The position numbers and the translations under genes were made by a program. The notes beneath the pieces are model-generated. The model made no database searches. It was not told the DNA's origin and saw only the letters and a program-made list of their open reading frames with translations. Positions 33,023-41,289 of a stretch of DNA of 64,000 nt are shown in pieces. Positions within the stretch are counted from its first letter, which is position 1. Every line of letters starts with the position of its first letter. Source of the DNA: Parapedobacter sp037190485 (GTDB taxonomy: Bacteria > Bacteroidota > Bacteroidia > Sphingobacteriales > Sphingobacteriaceae); NCBI GenBank assembly GCA_037190485.1, contig JBBCJB010000013.1, positions 1 to 64,000 on the forward strand. Direction: 5' to 3'.

Positions 33023-33796
33023 TTATCGGTTAACCTGCTTGATGTAGTGTTCCACGGCCATGGTCATGCTCGGCGCCTCGGGTGTCGGCGCGGCGATATC
33101 CAAGATGAGTCCGCGATCCAGGATGGCTTGGTGCGTGGTCGGCCCGAAAGCGGCAAGGCGCGTGTTGTTCTGCTTGAAATCAGGGAAATTCTCGAACAAC
33201 GACTGTACGCTGGAGGGGCTGAAAAAGACGATAACGTCATAGAATACGTCTTTGAGGTCGGAGAGGTCGCTCACCACGGTACGGAACAGTACCGCTGGGG
33301 TGACGTTGTAGCCGTTGTCCTGCAACCAGTTGAAGGTTTCCTCGTTGGCCACGTCCGCACAGGGATACAGGAATTTTTCCTTCGCGTGCTTTTTCAGCAC
33401 ATCGGCCAGGTCCTTGGCGGTTTGCTTGCCGAAAAAGATCTTGCGCTTGCGGTACTGGATGTATTTCTGCAGATACAGCGCGATGGTCTCGGAAAGGCAG
33501 AAGTATTTCAGGTCGGCCGGCACCTCATACCGCATTTCCTCGCAGATGCGGAAAAAGTGATCAGCAGCATTGCGGCTGGTGAAAATGACCGCCGAGAAAT
33601 CCGCCGGATTGATCCGCTGTTCCTTGCGGACATCGCGGGCCGGTACGCCCTCCACGTGGATAAATGCCCTGAAATCCAGCTTCAGGTTGTATTTCTGTGC
33701 CAAAGCGAAGTAAGGAGACTTTTCGTTTTCTGGCTTAGGCAGCGTTACTAGGATGCTTTTAACTTTCTTTGCTCTATCTGCGTCTGACACGTGCAT
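33023..33796 (-). CDS. hemD: Uroporphyrinogen-III synthase
   Basis: A 257-residue HemD-fold protein that would close and invert ring D of hydroxymethylbilane in haem synthesis. Two Rossmann-like halves are visible: VKSILVTLPKPENEKSPYFALAQKYNLKL...AVIFTSRNAADHFFRICEE and FLYPCADVANEETFNWLQDNGYNV...VIVFFSPSSVQSLFENFPDF...RLAAFGPTTHQAILDRGL. The position between gldKLMN and a DUF4271 gene is a conserved Bacteroidota arrangement. HemD sequences are poorly conserved, so assignment rests on fold pattern and context. Confidence 0.88.
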   Translation of the reverse strand: MHVSDADRAKKVKSILVTLPKPENEKSPYFALAQKYNLKLDFRAFIHVEGVPARDVRKEQRINPADFSAVIFTSRNAADHFFRICEEMRYEVPADLKYFCLSETIALYLQKYIQYRKRKIFFGKQTAKDLADVLKKHAKEKFLYPCADVANEETFNWLQDNGYNVTPAVLFRTVVSDLSDLKDVFYDVIVFFSPSSVQSLFENFPDFKQNNTRLAAFGPTTHQAILDRGLILDIAAPTPEAPSMTMAVEHYIKQVNR

Positions 33797-33806
33797 GTTC
33801 TTTGCG

Positions 33807-34784
33807 TTAATTGCCCAATACTTTTATCAAAATTAGCACGGGGGCGATTTCGAGGCAGCAAAGGTACGTAAATAAATAAAATTTCGGAAATCGATAGTTC
33901 GTTAGCATGCCATTGGCCGTCTTGCTAAAACGAAAAATGAACAGGCCCAGTACGATACAGAGTGCCACGGGAATAAGCCAAACGAGTTGATTGTGGGGCA
34001 CCAGGCTCAATATCAAAACGATCGGCAGGAATACCAGCGCAGCGTTGAAATAACTTAAATATAATATGGACACGTATTCGCGTACCACGCGCTGGATGTC
34101 GAAAACGAAGCCAAGGAACCGCGTGATGAGGATCTTGACGATAAACAACGCCATCACCGAAACGGATATCGCCAGGAAGGTATCCATGCCGCGCCCGCTA
34201 TGGCCAAGGTAGTAGCGGTTGCAGAGGTACACGAACAACCCCACGGCAAAGCCGAACAGGATGTACAGGAAAATGAATGGCCACGAACTGTATAGCGTAT
34301 CCTCTTTGTTTATCTGTGATAGCATGCGGTCATTGAAAAAGGCCTGTACGATGGCCATGACCTGGCCGGGGAAGGCCACCCGCACGATGCCCAGCAACAA
34401 CAGCAACAGGCCGATGACGTAGATGACCCAGGGTTCGCGCTGGGCCTTGGCCTGGCCAGCGTCCAGCCGCATCCCCGCCAACCGGGCGGCGGCCATCCGG
34501 GCCAATACATCGCCGTCTTCAACAACCACCAAGCTGCGGATGCTGTCAGCCAGCAGGTTGCGGCGACCCGGGTCGGGAAAGCCGATGTATTGCATCGAGA
34601 GCGAATCCTGCACACGCCTCACGGAATCGGCGAGCCTTTTTTGTTCGGCTAGCTGCGCGAGCCTGATGGAGTCGCGGGCGGAGCGATAGGATTGGGTCGC
34701 TTGCTGGGGGACGGCCACAGCGGCAATCGGCTGGATGAACCAACACCAAAGAAACACCAATCCGATCAATCCACGCTTTGCCAT
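33807..34784 (-). CDS. DUF4271 domain membrane protein
   Basis: A 325-residue protein with a signal peptide (LIGLVFLWCWFIQPIAAVA), a charged periplasmic stretch with several Arg/Asp, then six or seven transmembrane helices from about residue 125 (WVIYVIGLLLLLLGIVRVAFPG onward). DUF4271 proteins are restricted to Bacteroidota and lie next to hemD near type IX secretion genes; the function is unproven. The gene precedes hemD by 10 bp and is co-transcribed. A TACCTTTG box at 34802-34809 (minus strand) is a candidate -7 element. Confidence 0.88.
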   Translation of the reverse strand: MAKRGLIGLVFLWCWFIQPIAAVAVPQQATQSYRSARDSIRLAQLAEQKRLADSVRRVQDSLSMQYIGFPDPGRRNLLADSIRSLVVVEDGDVLARMAAARLAGMRLDAGQAKAQREPWVIYVIGLLLLLLGIVRVAFPGQVMAIVQAFFNDRMLSQINKEDTLYSSWPFIFLYILFGFAVGLFVYLCNRYYLGHSGRGMDTFLAISVSVMALFIVKILITRFLGFVFDIQRVVREYVSILYLSYFNAALVFLPIVLILSLVPHNQLVWLIPVALCIVLGLFIFRFSKTANGMLTNYRFPKFYLFTYLCCLEIAPVLILIKVLGN

Positions 34785-34801
34785 CCAATCGTCTAACGCG
34801 G

Positions 34802-34809
34802 CAAAGGTA
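34802..34809 (-). promoter_or_regulatory. -7 box before the DUF4271-hemD pair
   Basis: TACCTTTG on the minus strand, 17 bp upstream of the ATG at 34784. No TTG at the expected distance. Confidence 0.35.
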
Positions 34810-34834
34810 GCGAAAAATCGAAGTTCCGGGCGCG

Positions 34835-36235
34835 TTAGAGGGCCTTGATTTTTATGTTCCGGAAACTCACGCGGTCGCCATGGTCCTGCAAGAGGATGCG
34901 GCCGGCCTCCGCTTCGCCGAAATTATCCCAATTCTTGTACTTGCTGCCGCGCACCAACGCGCGGTACTCGGCCGAGCCGCGCTTGTATTGCACCACCTGC
35001 TCGCCATTGAGGTAGTGGGTCACGGTATTATCCGGTTGTACAACCACCCGGCCTTTGTTCCACTCCCCGATTTTCCGTAGCGACCGCTTGCTTTTCTGCG
35101 CCGTGATCAGGTCATAGAGCGATGCCAGCGTCCGATTGCCGTCCTTGCCCATTTTGGCATCGGGGTGACGTTCGTCATCCAACACTTGGTACTCCAGTCC
35201 GATGGCCGAACCGGTGCTCTTCTCGGCGAGCGTGACGAAGTATTTCACACCGCTATTGGCCCCCTCGGTGAGGCGGAACTCGAATGACAGGTCAAACGCG
35301 GCGTATTGCTCCGTGGTGACGATATCCCCGCCGTTGGTAGATTCGCCGCCGTCCGAGGGCTGTACCGTGATCGTGCCGCCCTTGATTTCCCATCCCTTGG
35401 CCGGAAAGGCCGCCGGATTGCGCGCACTGACCCAGCCTGCGGAGCTATTCCCGTCAAACAGCAGGCCGTATCCGTTGGCTTTTTCGTAATCCGTAAGGCT
35501 GTTGGGTACCAGGTTCACCGTATAGATACCCTCGGGGAAGTCTTTCGGTTTCAGGTTTTCGGTCTGTATGCGGATGTTCTTGAAATAGACCTTCTTGCCC
35601 GCCAAGGCCGCATCACCGATGCTATGCACTTGCAGGCCGATGAATCCCTCGGTATCCACCGTATCCACCACGTGGGCCACCGCGATGCCATTGACCCAGG
35701 TCTTGGTCTCGTTGCCGATCGCCTCGATGCGGATGTGGTTGTACGCATCGCGTTTATAGGCTTTTTTGGCGCCTTCGTTCAGGTCTAGCGGATAGAGCCA
35801 CCCGCGACGCGCCTCGTCGTAGATGCCGCCCGTCCACGCCCGTTCGCTGGGGTCTATCTCCATTTGCCGACCGTAAACGCGGCCCTGGCCATTGTTGGCC
35901 TGTTCATCCAGGTGGCTGCGCGTCTGGATACCCGAATTGGTGGTCTCGCCTTCCAGTTTGACTTCCAGCTCGAGGACGAAGTCGCCGTATTCCCGCTCCG
36001 TGATCAGGAAGGAATTCGGCGTTCCAGCGGTCATCGTGCCCACGATGTTGCCGTTTTCGACGGTATAGGGCGCTTGGCCGCCCACGCGCTTCCAGCCGTT
36101 GAGGCTTTTCCCGTCAAACAGGGGCTGCCATCCGTCGTGTGCCGAGGTGGCGCAGGAAAGGAGTGAAACGACCAGGGTCAATGCCGCGAACGAAACGCAT
36201 GCGTTCAGGCGGCGGTGATGTGATTTGCTATCCAT
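34835..36235 (-). CDS. Lipoprotein with two DUF1080 domains
   Basis: A 466-residue secreted protein with two DUF1080 (3-keto-disaccharide hydrolase, LamG-like) domains. The signal ends at a lipobox near Cys28 (VVSLLSC). Domain 1, about 35-225, begins DGWQPLFDGKSLNGWKRVGG; domain 2, about 255-466, begins ANGYGLLFDGNSSAGWVSARN. Both share GDFVLELEVKLE / AAFDLSFEFRLTEGANSGVKYFV strands. Some DUF1080 enzymes cleave 3-keto-glycosides; activity here is not established. It stands alone, with tandem 14-bp repeats about 55-80 bp upstream. Confidence 0.9.
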   Translation of the reverse strand: MDSKSHHRRLNACVSFAALTLVVSLLSCATSAHDGWQPLFDGKSLNGWKRVGGQAPYTVENGNIVGTMTAGTPNSFLITEREYGDFVLELEVKLEGETTNSGIQTRSHLDEQANNGQGRVYGRQMEIDPSERAWTGGIYDEARRGWLYPLDLNEGAKKAYKRDAYNHIRIEAIGNETKTWVNGIAVAHVVDTVDTEGFIGLQVHSIGDAALAGKKVYFKNIRIQTENLKPKDFPEGIYTVNLVPNSLTDYEKANGYGLLFDGNSSAGWVSARNPAAFPAKGWEIKGGTITVQPSDGGESTNGGDIVTTEQYAAFDLSFEFRLTEGANSGVKYFVTLAEKSTGSAIGLEYQVLDDERHPDAKMGKDGNRTLASLYDLITAQKSKRSLRKIGEWNKGRVVVQPDNTVTHYLNGEQVVQYKRGSAEYRALVRGSKYKNWDNFGEAEAGRILLQDHGDRVSFRNIKIKAL

Positions 36236-36288
36236 GATGATATCGATGAGTTGTCAAGAATAAATCGTTAATTTGTTATTTGCCTTAT

Positions 36289-36316
36289 AATTGATGCTGC
36301 ACAATTGATTCTGCAG
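36289..36316. repeat. Two tandem 14-bp direct repeats
   Basis: AATTGATGCTGCAC (36289-36302) is followed at once by AATTGATTCTGCAG (36303-36316), 12 of 14 identical. They lie between the divergent DUF1080 and alkyltransferase-like genes and are an operator candidate. Confidence 0.5.
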
Positions 36317-36393
36317 TCAATGATAGTGATTTTTCTAGGCATGGGCGCCATTTTGGTTGGTTTTTTTACGAAAACGATATCGTAGATTGGGCG

Positions 36394-36765
36394 ATGGAGA
36401 CAGCGAACGGATCGAATTTTTTTGAACGGGTGTACCACGTGGTGCGGCAAATCCCGGCGGGACGGGTCACTTCCTATGGCGCCATCGCGCGCGCCTTGGG
36501 CAGTGGCGGTTCGTCCCGCATGGTGGGCTGGGCGATGAATGCAGCCCATGGCGCCAAGCCACGCATCCCCGCACATCGGGTCGTGAACCGGGTCGGCGTA
36601 TTGAGCGGCAAGCGGGCGTTCGGGAGCCCGACCTTGATGCAGCAATTACTTGAAAGCGAAGGTGTAGCCGTCGTCGACGATCGCGTGGTCGATTTCGACA
36701 CCGTTTTCTGGGATCCGCAGTCCGTATGCGTACGGGACGGGTCAGTGCCCCGTGAGCAGGAATAG
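36394..36765 (+). CDS. Alkyltransferase-like protein (ATL), MGMT family
   Basis: A 123-residue protein with the DNA-binding domain of O6-alkylguanine-DNA alkyltransferases: FFERVYHVVRQIPAGRVTSYGAIARALG, SRMVGWAMNAA, then PAHRVVNRVGVLSG. The active-site motif PCHRV reads Pro59-Ala60-His61-Arg62-Val63, so the alkyl-accepting cysteine is missing. Such ATL proteins bind alkylated guanine and hand the lesion to nucleotide excision repair. The usual substitution in ATLs is Trp; Ala is less familiar. The last 24 bases overlap the convergent CBS gene. Confidence 0.9.
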   Translation: METANGSNFFERVYHVVRQIPAGRVTSYGAIARALGSGGSSRMVGWAMNAAHGAKPRIPAHRVVNRVGVLSGKRAFGSPTLMQQLLESEGVAVVDDRVVDFDTVFWDPQSVCVRDGSVPREQE

Positions 36766-37212
36766 CAGCAAGTCTTTCATGCTGATGGTACCCAACACGG
36801 ATTTTTCCGCATCGACCACAGGGAGCGCTGCCACGTCCTTCGCCACCATCAATTCGGATAGCTCAAGTACCGTCGATTGCGGAACGGCCAACGGCGGATG
36901 TTTCACCATCACCTGATCGACCTGCAACATGTCGAATATCCCGGTCTCGACATCGTCGCGCCCTTCATAGGTGTAGCCGAATCCCAGCCGCTGGATATCG
37001 TTCTTGCTAATGATGCCTACCACATGCCGTCCATCAACGACGGGCAGGTGCAAAAGTCCCTCGGTTTTCATCAACCGGGAGATCGGGCTTAGCCGGTCAT
37101 CGGTATAGGCCACCACATCGCTCTTGGAATAGATGTCTGCGATGGTGTGATGCTTCCTCATGTTAAACGGGTGGTCCTTACCCGAGTGCAATAGTTCTTC
37201 CCACGTTTTCAT
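36742..37212 (-). CDS. CBS-domain pair protein
   Basis: A 156-residue protein made of two CBS motifs. The first covers about 20-80 (TIADIYSKSDVVAYTDDRLSPISRLMKTEGLLHLPVVDGRHVVGIISKNDIQRL), the second about 95-153 (VMVKHPPLAVPQSTVLELSELMVAKDVAALPVVDAEKSVLGTISMKDLLLFLL). CBS pairs bind adenosyl nucleotides and act as energy sensors. No catalytic domain is attached. A MITE begins 13 bp upstream of its start codon, so its promoter must lie inside or beyond the element. Confidence 0.9.
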   Translation of the reverse strand: MKTWEELLHSGKDHPFNMRKHHTIADIYSKSDVVAYTDDRLSPISRLMKTEGLLHLPVVDGRHVVGIISKNDIQRLGFGYTYEGRDDVETGIFDMLQVDQVMVKHPPLAVPQSTVLELSELMVAKDVAALPVVDAEKSVLGTISMKDLLLFLLTGH

Positions 37213-37225
37213 AAGTAGTTTTTTA

Positions 37226-37387
37226 AGGAACCGTCACGAAATAACCTTGAACATTCAAGCTCGCCCTTTTGCCCGTTCTCTTCGTTGCATATCTTGCCCA
37301 TAGCTCCACGATGAGCCGCAATATGCGCCTTGATAACGAACAAAAATGCTTCGCTTGATTTGCTCATTTTATTTCGTGACGGTTCCT
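37226..37387 (-). mobile_element. MITE family 1, copy 1 (162 bp)
   Basis: The ends are inverted repeats: left AGGAACCGTCACGAAATAA, right its exact complement (TTATTTCGTGACGGTTCCT). The interior has an imperfect hairpin centred on CATAGCTCCACGATGAG. It shares over 90 percent of its bases with 58324-58484. No ORF and no clear target duplication. It lies 13 bp upstream of the CBS gene start and 75 bp from the end of hpt. Confidence 0.85.
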
Positions 37388-37462
37388 GATGTATTGGCCG
37401 CAAAGAAAGTCAATCGACCGAAGGTATCGGTTGACGGTAAACAACCCGGGAAATGACTTTCG

Positions 37463-38005
37463 TCACTTTTCTGCCGGCACTTCCCGATAGATATCCGGCA
37501 ATGTCCGCCCCATGCCCTGGTAATCCAGCCCGTAACCGACCACGAAGTCATTGGCGATCTCGAAGCCGACGTAGGCGATGTTGGTAAAGGTGTGCTGCAC
37601 GGCATGGGGTTTAAGGAGTAGCGTGCACACGGCCACGGAAGCCGGTTTTTGGGCGTTGACGAGGTCTAGGGTATGTTTGAGCGAATGGCCGGTGTCAACG
37701 ATGTCTTCGACAATGACCACCTCACGCCCGGTCAGATCCGTGTCCAGGCCGATGAGTTCCTTCACACCGTGCCGTGCCGCGCCATCGTAAGAGGCGAGCT
37801 TGACGAACGAAATCTCATTGGCGATGTGGATCTGTTTCATCAGGTCGGCCATGAACATGAAACAGCCGTTGAGTACGCCGATGAATACCGGGTGCTGGTG
37901 TTCGTAGGTGACGTTGAGCTGGATGCCGATGAGCCGGATCCGTTTCTTGATCTGGTTGTAATCAATGATCCGTTCAAACGTTTTTTGGTCGATCGAGATT
38001 TTCAT
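37463..38005 (-). CDS. hpt: Hypoxanthine phosphoribosyltransferase
   Basis: A 180-residue purine salvage enzyme making IMP/GMP from hypoxanthine/guanine and PRPP. The PRPP-binding motif VVIVEDIVDTGHSLKHTL is at about 97-113; the PPi loop VLNGCFMFMADL and the C-terminal VGYGLDYQGMGRTLPDIY fit the family. Its ATG overlaps the stop of the transglycosylase gene by 4 bp (ATGA), so the two are coupled. Confidence 0.95.
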   Translation of the reverse strand: MKISIDQKTFERIIDYNQIKKRIRLIGIQLNVTYEHQHPVFIGVLNGCFMFMADLMKQIHIANEISFVKLASYDGAARHGVKELIGLDTDLTGREVVIVEDIVDTGHSLKHTLDLVNAQKPASVAVCTLLLKPHAVQHTFTNIAYVGFEIANDFVVGYGLDYQGMGRTLPDIYREVPAEK

Positions 38006-40059
38006 GGCTGGTTGGGGGATGAAAGGCGTTCCAATAGCCCGCGCACCTGCTCCAGTTCGATCTCGAACTCGGTGGGCGGCGATTCCAGTTGCAGGGAGTC
38101 TGTCCTTGCCGGCTGTTTCGGCCGTAATGCTTCCCGCAGGCTTACGGCATAGAAACCGTAATTTGCAGACGAGTCGGGGGTGGCCAGTCCGCGCTTGGCC
38201 ATGATGTTGCCGATGTAGCTGAAATAGGGACCGATATAGGGTTTGAGCCTGCCTTGGTAATCGAACGAATAAAGTCCCGTCTTCGGGCGCGGCACGATGC
38301 TGGCGAGGTATATGCTTTCGCCCAGTTCAAGGTCTGCCGGATGCTTGCCGAAATAATAACGTGCTGCTTCGCTGATGCCATAGACATTGCGCCCCCATTC
38401 GATGACGTTGAGGTATACTTCGAGCATCCGCTCTTTGCTAACGGCGTCGGTACTTTCCATCAGCCAAACGATGAGGATCTCTTCCAGCTTGCGCACCACG
38501 GTCTTGTTCCGGTTCAGGAAAACGTTCTTGACCAATTGCATCGAGATCGTGCTGCCCCCACGCTTGAAGGCCTTTTCCTTGTAATTGATGGCAATCGAGG
38601 ATCGTATCGCCTCTTCCACGAATCCGTCGTGGCTGAAAAACGAGGGGTCTTCCGTGGTGAGTATCGCGTGCTTGAGGTGCGGCGAAATCTGGGCCAGCGT
38701 AACGAAATTCGGATTCTCGGGACCCACCACGATGTCGCGCACCGGTTGCTCATCTTCGTAGGGCGTATAGACAAAGGGCAGGTTCAGTTTCGGCACGTTG
38801 GCCTGGCCCCAGGCATTCACCGCGAAATCGGTTTGCTGCATGTCAGACTTGAACTGCACGCTATCTGGATTGGCGGTGTCAAGGAATGCGTCTAGCTGGT
38901 AGCGGATCTTGCCTTGCACCCGGATGCCGTCCAGCGACTCGAAGAGCCCATCCGGGAAGGCGTCGAAGAGGTCTTGGGCATCCATCTCGGGCGTTGCGAT
39001 GGCCAGGGCGTAGGTCTCGGATGGCGACGACGTGTACCGGATATACGGATGGAGTTGCAGCTTCTTGATGTTGATCGTCGATGCCTTCGAAAGCTCCACA
39101 TGGTTGTTGCCTACGATCAGCTCGGCGTCCATGTGTGCATCGGGCACGGTCACGTCGGTTTGCGCAATCCGCCAGTGGTTGATGGTCAGGTTCTTGACGG
39201 CCCATTCACCTTTGATGTGCAGGAATTCGTTGTTTGTCCAGTAGACATCGCGCAAGCGCGTTTCGATGGTGTCGAAACTGATGTCGAGGCCGAGTTTGCG
39301 TTCAAGGAGTGGAAGACCGATCCGCTTCCCATTGGCGTGCACCTTGACGTACAATTGCCGTTTGCCTGGATTCAGCTTGCCGGATACCTGCCATGCGGCA
39401 GTGTTGTCGTTCAGGAAAACGGCGGCATCCAGATCGCCGTCGTTTATCGTGGCTTCAGGTACACTGATGCGCTGTTGGGTGCTGTCGTCGCGGTAGCTGA
39501 ACAGGAAATTGTGCAGCTCCATGTCTTCGGGGATTTTATACAGCACGTTGTTCAGCATCTGGTTGGCCGCTTTGGCCATGTTCATGCCGCGGTCCGTGTC
39601 TGGATGCTGGCTACTCGGCGAGGCTTGTGTGGTGGTATCGGAAGCGCCGAGGAAGGCGTCGTAATTGCTCACGCTGTCTTTTTTGATGAGCTGTACCTCG
39701 GCATCGTGTATACGAACGCTCCCGAACTTGATGTCGCCCGTGATCAACGGAAAAAGTTTCACGCGGATGGACATGGTGCGCACGCCCATCAGCTGTTCAC
39801 GTTCGTGGGGTACCACATGTACCTGTTCAAGCGTTACGGTGGTCAATCCCGAAAAATAGGCCTTCCCGACGGCGAGGTCGATGTCGTAATCGGCATCCAT
39901 CTTGGTTTGCATCCGCGCGATGGTGGAGGCCAGGAGGGCTTCTCGCTTGTTGTATGCAATGGCAAAGGCAACGATGCCGCCGATGATCAATACGCCGCAT
40001 ACGACGCCACCGACGATCATTTGCCGTTTGGTGATCCTGTTTAACAACTTCTTAACCAT
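38002..40059 (-). CDS. Peptidoglycan glycosyltransferase (GT51) fused to an AsmA-like region
   Basis: A 685-residue inner-membrane protein. After one transmembrane helix (MIVGGVVCGVLIIGGIVAFAIAY) comes a ~390-residue AsmA/TAM-like periplasmic region (AYFSGLTTVTLEQVHVVPHEREQLMGVRTMSIRVKLFPLITGDIKFGSVRIHDAEVQLIK). The C-terminal GT51 domain has catalytic Glu near 465 (ILTTEDPSFFSHDGFVEEAI), then GGSTISMQLVKNVFLNRNKTVVRKLEEI and EVYLNVIEWGRNVYGISEAARYYFGK. No transpeptidase domain follows, so it is a monofunctional glycan polymerase. It is co-transcribed with hpt. Confidence 0.88.
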   Translation of the reverse strand: MVKKLLNRITKRQMIVGGVVCGVLIIGGIVAFAIAYNKREALLASTIARMQTKMDADYDIDLAVGKAYFSGLTTVTLEQVHVVPHEREQLMGVRTMSIRVKLFPLITGDIKFGSVRIHDAEVQLIKKDSVSNYDAFLGASDTTTQASPSSQHPDTDRGMNMAKAANQMLNNVLYKIPEDMELHNFLFSYRDDSTQQRISVPEATINDGDLDAAVFLNDNTAAWQVSGKLNPGKRQLYVKVHANGKRIGLPLLERKLGLDISFDTIETRLRDVYWTNNEFLHIKGEWAVKNLTINHWRIAQTDVTVPDAHMDAELIVGNNHVELSKASTINIKKLQLHPYIRYTSSPSETYALAIATPEMDAQDLFDAFPDGLFESLDGIRVQGKIRYQLDAFLDTANPDSVQFKSDMQQTDFAVNAWGQANVPKLNLPFVYTPYEDEQPVRDIVVGPENPNFVTLAQISPHLKHAILTTEDPSFFSHDGFVEEAIRSSIAINYKEKAFKRGGSTISMQLVKNVFLNRNKTVVRKLEEILIVWLMESTDAVSKERMLEVYLNVIEWGRNVYGISEAARYYFGKHPADLELGESIYLASIVPRPKTGLYSFDYQGRLKPYIGPYFSYIGNIMAKRGLATPDSSANYGFYAVSLREALRPKQPARTDSLQLESPPTEFEIELEQVRGLLERLSSPNQP

Positions 40060-40142
40060 ATCGCTCGCTGCGCCATGAGGCTATCCTTGGCCTGCCCATA
40101 ATTTATCCCCGCGGCTAAATACGGGATAATTCCCATTAAAAA

Positions 40143-40171
40143 CAAAGATATGACAAGTTTGTGTTTCGCAA
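40143..40171 (-). promoter_or_regulatory. Promoter of the GT51-hpt operon
   Basis: TTG, 18 bp, TATCTTTG on the minus strand, about 85 bp upstream of the GT51 start. It lies directly beside the -7 box of the divergent mrp gene. Confidence 0.6.
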
Positions 40172-40175
40172 TCCG

Positions 40176-40183
40176 TAGTTTTG
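40176..40183 (+). promoter_or_regulatory. -7 box of mrp
   Basis: TAGTTTTG is a perfect -7 box. The nearest TTG is only 14 bp upstream, so -33 is uncertain. It supports the start at 40210-40219 and excludes one at 40150. Confidence 0.45.
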
Positions 40184-40218
40184 CAAAGACACAGTCGTTG
40201 CTAACGTTGATGGAATCC

Positions 40219-41289
40219 ATGATCACGAAAGAACAAGTATTGCATGCCCTGAGCCATGTGGAAGAGCCCGATCTTAAGAAAGACCTGGTGACCCTGAATA
40301 TGATCAGGAATGTGGAGGTGCTGCCATCAAAGATTCGATTCGACGTGGTGCTTACCACCCCGGCCTGCCCATTGAAGGGGCATATCGAGCATGCCTGCCG
40401 CAACGCGATTGCCTTGTTCATCGATAAAGAAATCGCCGTAGACATCAACATGACCTCGCAAGTGGTCGGAAACAAAAACAGCCAGTTGCCAAACATCAAA
40501 AACATCATCCTCGTCGCCTCCGGCAAGGGTGGCGTCGGCAAATCTACCGTGGCGGCCAACCTGGCGTTGGGCTTGCTCGCCAAAGGCGCCAAGACCGGCC
40601 TGATCGATGCCGACATTTACGGCCCCTCCCTGCCCATCATGTTCGGATTGGAGGGGGCACGGCCCAAAGCCTCCAAAACCGCGGATGGCAAGACAAAAAT
40701 CGAGCCGATAGAAAAATATGGGCTCAAACTGCTTTCCATCGGATTCTTTACCGACCCCAACCAGCCGGTGCCTTGGCGTGGACCAATGGTGAGTACGGCC
40801 GTGAAGCAGTTGTTCAATGATGCCGACTGGGGCGAACTGGATTACCTGGTGGTGGATTTGCCGCCCGGCACGGGCGATGTGCACATCACCGTGGCGCAGG
40901 GATTCCCCATTTCGGGAGCTGTTGTGGTCACCACGCCCCAGCAGGTGGCCCTATCGGATGCCGTGCGCGGCATCGGGATGTTCCTGATGGACTCGATCAA
41001 CATCCCGCTCTTGGGCGTGGTGGAGAACATGGCCTATTTCACGCCCGCCGAGCTGCCCGACCAACGCTACTATATTTTCGGCAAGGATGGTGGCAAGCGG
41101 TTGGCCGAACGCTACCAGACGCCGTTCCTCGGCGAGATACCGCTCGTGAAAGGCATCAGCGATGCCGGCGACAGCGGCCTTCCGGTGGTGATGGATGAAG
41201 ATCATCCCGCGCGAGCGGCTTTCCTGGACATCGCAGGCAAGGTGGCGCAGCAGTTGTCTATCGAACAGGCCAAGGCCTTGGTCGGTTAG
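40219..41289 (+). CDS. mrp: Mrp/NBP35 family iron-sulfur carrier ATPase
   Basis: A 356-residue P-loop ATPase that assembles or carries Fe-S clusters. ATG 40219 (MITKEQVLHALSHVEEP...) is chosen since the -7 box at 40176-40183 lies upstream; ATG 40210 is an alternative. The N-terminal MIP18/DUF59 domain (~1-75) is followed by the deviant Walker A SGKGGVGKST (~101-109), DADIYGPSLPIMFG, DYLVVDLPPGTGD and VTTPQQVALSDAVRG. The CxxC usually seen in a C-terminal loop (ENMAYFTPAELPDQRYYIFG) is absent, as in many Bacteroidota members. Confidence 0.95.
   Translation: MITKEQVLHALSHVEEPDLKKDLVTLNMIRNVEVLPSKIRFDVVLTTPACPLKGHIEHACRNAIALFIDKEIAVDINMTSQVVGNKNSQLPNIKNIILVASGKGGVGKSTVAANLALGLLAKGAKTGLIDADIYGPSLPIMFGLEGARPKASKTADGKTKIEPIEKYGLKLLSIGFFTDPNQPVPWRGPMVSTAVKQLFNDADWGELDYLVVDLPPGTGDVHITVAQGFPISGAVVVTTPQQVALSDAVRGIGMFLMDSINIPLLGVVENMAYFTPAELPDQRYYIFGKDGGKRLAERYQTPFLGEIPLVKGISDAGDSGLPVVMDEDHPARAAFLDIAGKVAQQLSIEQAKALVG

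Noticed and set aside
37226..37387. Possible tRNA or structured RNA gene
   Set aside because: Terminal inverted repeats and a second dispersed copy fit a MITE; no cloverleaf or known RNA motif is seen.
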